From: Anaerovirgula multivorans
Lineage (GTDB): Bacteria > Bacillota > Clostridia > Peptostreptococcales > Natronincolaceae
Length of the DNA stretch: 64,000 nt
NCBI RefSeq assembly: GCF_900188145.1
Contig: NZ_FZOJ01000003.1
Coordinates: 124,001 to 188,000 of the forward strand
Direction of reading: 5' to 3'
Shown here: positions 58,845-64,000 of the stretch, one piece after another
Layout of the letters: every line of letters begins with the position of its first letter
Numbering within the stretch: the stretch's first letter is position 1
Program-made: the position numbers and the translations under genes
The notes under the pieces: generated by a model
What the model was told of the DNA's origin: nothing
Databases searched by the model: none
Seen by the model: the letters and a program-made list of their open reading frames with translations, nothing else

Positions 58845-61496
58845 CTATTTATTTTTTAATGTTTTCAATCTTTCTAACACCGTCTCCAACATTTCCTGAT
58901 ATTTTTCACCTTTTTGTCGTTCTTCTTCAATCAAATGGGCTGGTGCTTTCTTTGTAAAGCCTTCATTAGATAGCTTTCCTTGTACCCTTTTGATTTCTCC
59001 TTCCAGCTTTGCCTTTTCTTTTTGTAATCTTTCTATCTCCTTTTCAATGTCTATAAGGTCTTCTAAAGGTAGGAATAATTCTCCACCCTGAATTACAGTT
59101 GACACAGCGTCAGAAGGGACTTCTTCCTTGGCGTTTACAAACTCGATCTCAGATATGCCGGCTAAGGTGATAAAATACTGTTTACCTTCTTCTATCGTTA
59201 TCTTTATCTCCTCTTTAGTTGTTGATACCATCAATTTAGCTTTTCTAGAAGGTACTACATTCATTTCCGCTCTTACATTTCGAATGTTTCTAATGGCCTC
59301 CATGATGAGATTCATCTTTTCTTCTGCCTTTAGATTTCTTTCTTCTTCATTGTATTGAGGCCAAGGCGCTATAATAACACTTTCCTTAAAACTAGGTATG
59401 CTTTGCCAAATTTCTTCAGTAATAAAAGGCATAAATGGATGTAATAGCTTTAGGATATTCTCCAATACATAGGTTAGAGTGTACTGAGCTGCTTTCTTTT
59501 TATCTATATCTTCACCATATAACCTTGTCTTGGTCAATTCTATATACCAGTCACAGTATTCGTTCCAAGTAAAGTCATAGATTTTCTGTAGAGCTAATCC
59601 CAACTCAAATTTCTCCATATTTTCACTGATTTCTTTAATTACATCGTTTAATCGTGAAACAATCCATTGATCTGCTATATTAAGATTGGTTTTAACTTCA
59701 TCAAAGGATATTTCATCCTCGTCTAAATTCATTAAAACAAATCGTGTAGCGTTCCATAATTTATTAGCAAAATTTCTACTGGCTTCTAACCTTTCCATAT
59801 GGAAACGAATATCATTTCCCGGGGAATTCCCTGCAATTAGCGTATATCTTAGGGCATCTGCTCCATATTGATCAATTACTTCCAATGGATCTACACCATT
59901 ACCAAGTGATTTACTCATCTTTCTTCCCTGGGCATCTCTTACTAAACCATGTACAAATACATGTTTGAAAGGAATTTCCTCCATAAATTCTATCCCTGAA
60001 AAAGCCATCCGAACAACCCAGAAGAAAATAATATCATAACCTGTTACCAATACGTCTGTAGGATAGAAGTATTCCAGTTCCTTAGTTTTTTCAGGCCATC
60101 CCAATGTAGAAAAAGGCCATAGGGCTGAACTAAACCAAGTGTCTAGCACATCTTCATCCTGTTTAAAATCACTACTATTACATTTACTGCAATTTGTTGG
60201 AGCTTCTTTTGCAACTACAAGTTCACCACAATCTTGACAATAATAAGCAGGAATACGATGACCCCACCATAACTGTCTAGAAATACACCAGTCCTTAATG
60301 TTTTCTAACCAATGATAGTATATTTTATCAAAACGCTGCGGTACAAACTTAATTTTGCTACTTTTTACTGCTTCTATTGCAGGTCCTGCTAATGGTTCCA
60401 TCTTTACAAACCATTGATCTGATGTTATAGGTTCAACGACTGTATCACATCGATAGCATTGTCCTACACTATGGCTTCTTTCTTTAACATGTATCAATAA
60501 GCCTAGCTCTTCCAAGTCCTTAACAATTTGTTTTCTAGCTTCATATCTTGCCATGCCCTCATACCTGCCGCCGTTAGCATTGATGCTGGCATCCTCCTTC
60601 ATAACAGAAATCTGCGGAAGGTTATGTCTTAAGCCTACTTCAAAGTCATTGGGATCATGGGCAGGCGTAATCTTAACAGCCCCTGTTCCGAACTCAGGAT
60701 CGACATAATCATCTGCTATGATAGGAATTTCTCTGTTCATTAAAGGTAAAATGGCTATTTTACCAATCAAATGCTTGTACCTATCATCCTCTGGATGTAC
60801 AGCTATCGCTGTATCTCCTAACATTGTTTCAGGTCTAGTAGTGGCAATTTCAATGAATTCATTACTATCCTTGATAGGATATTTTACATGCCAGAAATGT
60901 CCTACTTTCTCTTCATGCTCTACCTCTGCATCCGATAGAGATGTTTTACAATCTGGACACCAATTAATGATTCTATTTCCTCGATAAATTAAACCTTTTT
61001 CATAAAGTCGGATGAAAACCTCTGTTACAGCCTTACTACAGCCCTCATCCATAGTAAATCTTTCCTTTGACCAGTCACAGGAGTTTCCTAGTTTTTTCAT
61101 TTGATCAACGATCACTCTACCATACTCATCACGCCACTGCCATGCCCTCTCTAGAAAACCTTCTCTGCCTACTTCATGTTTTAGCAAGCCTTCCTCTTTT
61201 CTAATTTTTTCTACAACCTTTACTTCTGTAGCAATACTGGCATGATCTGTTCCTGGCAGCCATAGAGTTTCAAAGCCCTGCATTCTTTTGAAACGGATTA
61301 AAACATCCTGTAACGTATGGTCTAACGCATGTCCTAAATGCAATTGACCGGTAATATTTGGTGGTGGTAAGACGATACAATAAGGCTCCTTCTCAGAGTT
61401 TGGCTCTGCCTTAAAATAATCCTTTTCCATCCAATGTTGATATATACGGTCTTCAAATTCTTTTGGATCATAGTTTTTCGGTAAATTATTCAACAT
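58845..61496 (-). CDS. valS: Valyl-tRNA synthetase
   Basis: Class I aminoacyl-tRNA synthetase, 883 residues, normal length. The HIGH-type motif is HLGH (53-56); KMSKS occurs in [14 protein letters not shown]. An editing domain ([15 protein letters not shown]) lies between. Zinc-type cysteine pairs (CPDC; CQDC and CSKC) and the C-terminal coiled coil (about 815-883) are present. Expression is controlled by the T-box leader ahead of the small membrane protein gene, 15 bp upstream. Confidence 0.98.
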   Translation of the reverse strand: MLNNLPKNYDPKEFEDRIYQHWMEKDYFKAEPNSEKEPYCIVLPPPNITGQLHLGHALDHTLQDVLIRFKRMQGFETLWLPGTDHASIATEVKVVEKIRKEEGLLKHEVGREGFLERAWQWRDEYGRVIVDQMKKLGNSCDWSKERFTMDEGCSKAVTEVFIRLYEKGLIYRGNRIINWCPDCKTSLSDAEVEHEEKVGHFWHVKYPIKDSNEFIEIATTRPETMLGDTAIAVHPEDDRYKHLIGKIAILPLMNREIPIIADDYVDPEFGTGAVKITPAHDPNDFEVGLRHNLPQISVMKEDASINANGGRYEGMARYEARKQIVKDLEELGLLIHVKERSHSVGQCYRCDTVVEPITSDQWFVKMEPLAGPAIEAVKSSKIKFVPQRFDKIYYHWLENIKDWCISRQLWWGHRIPAYYCQDCGELVVAKEAPTNCSKCNSSDFKQDEDVLDTWFSSALWPFSTLGWPEKTKELEYFYPTDVLVTGYDIIFFWVVRMAFSGIEFMEEIPFKHVFVHGLVRDAQGRKMSKSLGNGVDPLEVIDQYGADALRYTLIAGNSPGNDIRFHMERLEASRNFANKLWNATRFVLMNLDEDEISFDEVKTNLNIADQWIVSRLNDVIKEISENMEKFELGLALQKIYDFTWNEYCDWYIELTKTRLYGEDIDKKKAAQYTLTYVLENILKLLHPFMPFITEEIWQSIPSFKESVIIAPWPQYNEEERNLKAEEKMNLIMEAIRNIRNVRAEMNVVPSRKAKLMVSTTKEEIKITIEEGKQYFITLAGISEIEFVNAKEEVPSDAVSTVIQGGELFLPLEDLIDIEKEIERLQKEKAKLEGEIKRVQGKLSNEGFTKKAPAHLIEEERQKGEKYQEMLETVLERLKTLKNK

Positions 61497-61511
61497 ATGC
61501 TTTTCCTCCTT

Positions 61512-61721
61512 TTAAAATCTTATAATCCTTAAAAACTGTAATTTTTCAGGCCTGTCATTGAAAAACAATAGTGCTGCTCCTAAAATTGCAATGATCAACC
61601 CACTGGCCTTTAGAATCAATATCCCTTTGGTAGTGGTAATCTTTAAGGCTTTGCTAATAGGGGCCGTACCGTACACGATGACTGCTCCTATTATTACTAA
61701 AACGATACCTGCTTCAAACAT
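61512..61721 (-). CDS. Small membrane protein co-transcribed with valS
   Basis: About 69 residues with two predicted helices (about 3-22 and 35-52) and a short basic loop. I do not recognise the family. GGAGAGATT precedes the ATG at 61721. The longer frame to 61766 enters the T-box terminator. It is inserted between the T-box and valS, so it is induced by uncharged tRNA-Val together with the synthetase. Confidence 0.65.
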   Translation of the reverse strand: MFEAGIVLVIIGAVIVYGTAPISKALKITTTKGILILKASGLIIAILGAALLFFNDRPEKLQFLRIIRF

Positions 61722-61743
61722 AGTAATCTCTCCATTCTGGCAA

Positions 61744-62012
61744 TAAAAAAACCCCTCTATCCTCATAATAAGGACGAAGGGTTTGTTCGCGGTACCACCT
61801 TAATTCCTGTTTTATGCAAAACAGGCTCTCATTTATGTAACGATATTAACCGTCTGCATCTACTATTACTTCAATACAGAAGCTCCAAAGCTACCTTCAA
61901 TAACCATTGCCTTAAAAAACCTTACAGCCTACGGGTTTTTCTCTCTTAAAGTTTAGTTATCTACTCCTCTTTTTCACTGCTTTTTCTCTATTAAATTCAT
62001 GAAGCTAAATTT
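61744..62012 (-). promoter_or_regulatory. T-box leader of the valS transcript
   Basis: The T-box sequence AAGGTGGTACCGCG (61788-61801) is followed by a terminator hairpin (AACCCTTCGTCC... GAGGGGTTTTTTT, about 61744-61785). A long structured leader precedes it. A GTA Val codon stands in a GAAGGTAGC stretch that could be the specifier loop. Binding of uncharged tRNA-Val is expected to favour read-through. Confidence 0.92.
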
Positions 62013-62018
62013 AAGTTT

Positions 62019-62046
62019 ATTATAACCAATTAATAGGATTTGTCAA
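62019..62046 (-). promoter_or_regulatory. Promoter of the T-box-valS transcript
   Basis: On the minus strand TTGACA (62041-62046), a 16-bp spacer and TATAAT (62019-62024). It lies inside the last codons of pgsA. Confidence 0.8.
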
Positions 62047-62578
62047 GGGTCTTTTTATCATATTCTTTAACTGTCTTTAGTCCAATGAAAAAATATTGGA
62101 TAAAAGCATAGATCGTTATCATAATAGCTAGATATACAAATAACCTCCCATAAGGGAGCCCAAAGGCTACTGACAAAATGGCCCCATAAAACACAATGGT
62201 TGCTAATTTACCATACTTGTTGGCGGGAATAACAACCTTTTCCTTCTTAAAATATAAAAACATGCCACCAATCACCATGCAAAGTTCTTTTATTCCTACC
62301 ACAATAATAACCCATAATGGTAATATTCTTTTTATGGTAAAACATATGAGTACTGTAAGCTGCATGAGTTTATCAGCTAAAGGATCCATAGCCTGCCCCC
62401 ACTTAGTGGTGAGGTCATATTTTCTTGCGATATATCCATCCAATACATCAGTAATCCCTGCAACGATAAAAATATAGGATGAAACCATGATATATTTTTC
62501 AGAGGAAGAGAAAAATACCATAATAAATAAGGGAATCAGAAAAAAACGCAATGTCGTTAAAATATTTGGTAGATTCAT
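62030..62578 (-). CDS. pgsA: CDP-diacylglycerol-glycerol-3-phosphate 3-phosphatidyltransferase
   Basis: Membrane enzyme that makes phosphatidylglycerol phosphate. The 182 residues begin MNLPNILTTLRFFLIP and carry the family signature in ITDVLDGYIARKYDLTTKWG with MDPLADK following. Five to six helices and normal length. AGAGGTGC precedes the ATG. This is the housekeeping copy; a divergent relative is at 21846-22412. Confidence 0.93.
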   Translation of the reverse strand: MNLPNILTTLRFFLIPLFIMVFFSSSEKYIMVSSYIFIVAGITDVLDGYIARKYDLTTKWGQAMDPLADKLMQLTVLICFTIKRILPLWVIIVVGIKELCMVIGGMFLYFKKEKVVIPANKYGKLATIVFYGAILSVAFGLPYGRLFVYLAIMITIYAFIQYFFIGLKTVKEYDKKTLDKSY

Positions 62579-62723
62579 AAAGCACCTCTTTTCTTACTTA
62601 GTGCAGGATGCCCACTAAATGATCTCTGGGCTTTATTTCTAGTTCAATATATATCTTATCATAATCTTCTATGATTTCAAAATCCCCTTATATAGATATA
62701 CGCTTATAGAAAGAATAAAGTTT

Positions 62724-63044
62724 CTATTTTACTACTTTTATTGAATATCTCCTATCTAAATATTCTACTAGAATTCTAATCATCTCCTCATGACTGCTAT
62801 TAAATACTTCCCACTGCCTTTTATAATTTGCATAAATTAAACGTTTCGTATAGTTATACATGGGGATATCTTTATACACACAAAGTCTTGACACCCTTCC
62901 ATTTCCAGCTGTCAAACTATTTGGATTAATCCCAAATTCCACCTCATCTCGATGAACTAAGGCATACCAATAAAAATTATCTATTTCTCCTCGAATATAA
63001 CCATATCTATTTTTACTACTGCAAACTCTGATATTTAGAGACAT
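62724..63044 (-). CDS. Hypothetical protein
   Basis: About 106 residues, no membrane helix, one cysteine near each of two ends (RVCSSKN, SRLCVYKD). I do not recognise the family. It is compact, with a C-terminal helix ending EYLDRRYSIKVVK. GGAGGGGTGA precedes the ATG at 63044. It stands alone between pgsA and a palindromic element. Confidence 0.6.
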   Translation of the reverse strand: MSLNIRVCSSKNRYGYIRGEIDNFYWYALVHRDEVEFGINPNSLTAGNGRVSRLCVYKDIPMYNYTKRLIYANYKRQWEVFNSSHEEMIRILVEYLDRRYSIKVVK

Positions 63045-63154
63045 ACTCACCCCTCCATTAAGCTATATTTAAATTTTATGTGTATTTTTCTTATCCTATA
63101 CTTGTTTTGTAATGAATGATCCGTTTTCTCCCTAATTAATTAGAAAGCTTCTAT

Positions 63155-63195
63155 AAGTGACTACCACCAAATCTATGATTTGGTGGTAGTCACTT
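63155..63195. repeat. Perfect 41-bp palindrome
   Basis: AAGTGACTACCACCAAATC, a 3-bp loop and its exact complement. It lies upstream of both the hypothetical gene and the binding-protein gene. A related imperfect copy is at 19331-19365. Confidence 0.75.
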
Positions 63196-63285
63196 AGTTT
63201 ATTTATCTAGACAATAACACACATTTTTCCCTTCTGAATATAATGAAATAGAGGCAACTTTTTATAATAAATTGGAGGGATTACG

Positions 63286-64000
63286 GTGAAGCATCTTAAA
63301 TTGACTAGTATTTTTATTGTCATAATTATGATTACTGCATTATTTTTATCAGGATGCAGCAGTAAAGATTCAGAACTAACGAAAATTACTTTAATGGAGG
63401 TAACCCATTCTGTATTCTATGCTCCACAATATGTGGCTATTACAGAAGGTTTTTTTGAAGAAGAGGGGTTAGAGGTAGAGCTCATTGATGGCCAAGGTGC
63501 CGATAAGGTAATGGCTGCTCTCCTCAGCGATCAAGTACAAGTTGGTTTTATGGGACCTGAAGCATCGGTTTATGTCTACCTTCAAGGTAAAGACGATTAT
63601 GCCGTTAATTTTGCCCAATTGACCCAAAGAGATGGTTCCTTTATTGTGTCAAGGGAACCTAGTCCAAACTTTACTTTTGAAGAACTACAGGGAAAAGAAA
63701 TATTGGGAGGTCGTAAAGGCGGTATGCCTAATATGACACTTGAATATGTGCTAAAAAACAATGGACTTATACCAGGAGCAGACTTAAATGTTAGAACAGA
63801 TGTTCAATTTGGTGTAATGGCTGGTGCCTTTGCTGCTGGTGAGGCAGACTATACTACTTTATTTGAACCTACCGCTTCCATGGTAGAAAAGGAAGGCGTT
63901 GGTTATGTAGTGGCTTCAGTAGGTGAAGAAAGCGGATATATTCCTTACACCGCCTACTCTGCTAAACAGAGTTATATAGAAAAAAATCCTGAGATTATCC
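63286..64000 (+). CDS. NMT1/THI5-like ABC substrate-binding lipoprotein (3' end outside window)
   Basis: Receptor of an ABC importer of the SsuA/ThiY/TauA type. The visible 238 residues have a lipoprotein signal (lipobox LSGCSS), then VTHSVFYAPQYVAITEGFF, GADKVMAALLSDQVQVGF and LGGRKGGMPNMTLEYVL, typical of NMT1/THI5-like proteins. GGAGGGA precedes the GTG start. The ligand may be a pyrimidine, thiamin precursor or alkane sulfonate; the partner genes lie beyond the window. Confidence 0.9.
   Translation, partial: MKHLKLTSIFIVIIMITALFLSGCSSKDSELTKITLMEVTHSVFYAPQYVAITEGFFEEEGLEVELIDGQGADKVMAALLSDQVQVGFMGPEASVYVYLQGKDDYAVNFAQLTQRDGSFIVSREPSPNFTFEELQGKEILGGRKGGMPNMTLEYVLKNNGLIPGADLNVRTDVQFGVMAGAFAAGEADYTTLFEPTASMVEKEGVGYVVASVGEESGYIPYTAYSAKQSYIEKNPEII

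Overview
The window looks like chromosomal DNA of an anaerobic, spore-forming, motile, low-GC Firmicute of class Clostridia. An Alkaliphilus-like genus is my guess from overall gene content and is not proven by the sequence. Support for a spore former and strict anaerobe: an alpha/beta-type small acid-soluble spore protein, a SpoVAC-SpoVAD-SpoVAE operon, a PdaB-like deacetylase, anaerobic sulfite reductase (asrABC), 4Fe-4S proteins, strong AGGAGG-type ribosome sites, a T-box and a CIRCE element.

Layout. 1-7.4 kb: a chemotaxis operon read leftwards (TetR-type regulator, cheY, cheA, cheW, cheR, cheB, then a chemoreceptor that leaves the window). 7.6-8.4 kb: PdaB-like deacetylase. 8.5-11.6 kb: a biotin-regulated bioY-thiolase-ligase operon behind a BirA-type operator. 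11.6-15.2 kb: asrCBA and a Crp/Fnr regulator. 15.4-19.3 kb: Na/phosphate symporter, a DUF1361 remnant and a secreted beta-propeller protein.

19.4-41 kb is an accessory region and the most interesting part. It holds many small unrelated genes, almost all on the minus strand: YoaP-type acetyltransferase, phospholipid synthase-like enzyme, TudS-like desulfidase, ParE toxin-antitoxin, HepT, acetyltransferases, methyltransferase, DUF3795 protein, MFS and MATE exporters, glycosyltransferases and MerR regulators. They are interspersed with many truncated genes. Between them lie imperfect inverted repeats of about 50-140 bp whose ends match integron attC R boxes (RYYYAAC and GTTRRRY on the coding strand). 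They sit after a gene's stop and shortly before the next gene's start. At least three share one design with an extrahelical base or close relatives of it. Two such sites have a group II intron (5' end GTGCG, a domain V hairpin and a 3' AC end in the copies that keep them) inserted at the R' end. I read the region as a decayed integron-type cassette array without an integrase in view, overlaid by group II intron, IS200/IS605-like and IS91-like debris.

41-51.5 kb: msrA, broken ABC-2 permeases, a lipoprotein deacetylase, a QueG-like iron-sulfur protein, and a peptide/nickel-type ABC importer plus methyltransferase behind a cobalamin riboswitch with a terminator. 51.7-56.2 kb: fmdE-like gene, a spore protein gene, and a spoVA operon resembling the spoVA2mob type (DUF1657, DUF421/YetF, spoVAC, spoVAD, spoVAE, DUF1657). 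56.4-64 kb: DUF4364 protein, folC, a T-box-controlled small membrane protein plus valS, pgsA, a hypothetical protein, and the start of an NMT1/THI5-like substrate-binding lipoprotein.

All coordinates, motifs and pairings were read by eye. Family names come from recognised sequence patterns, not from database searches.
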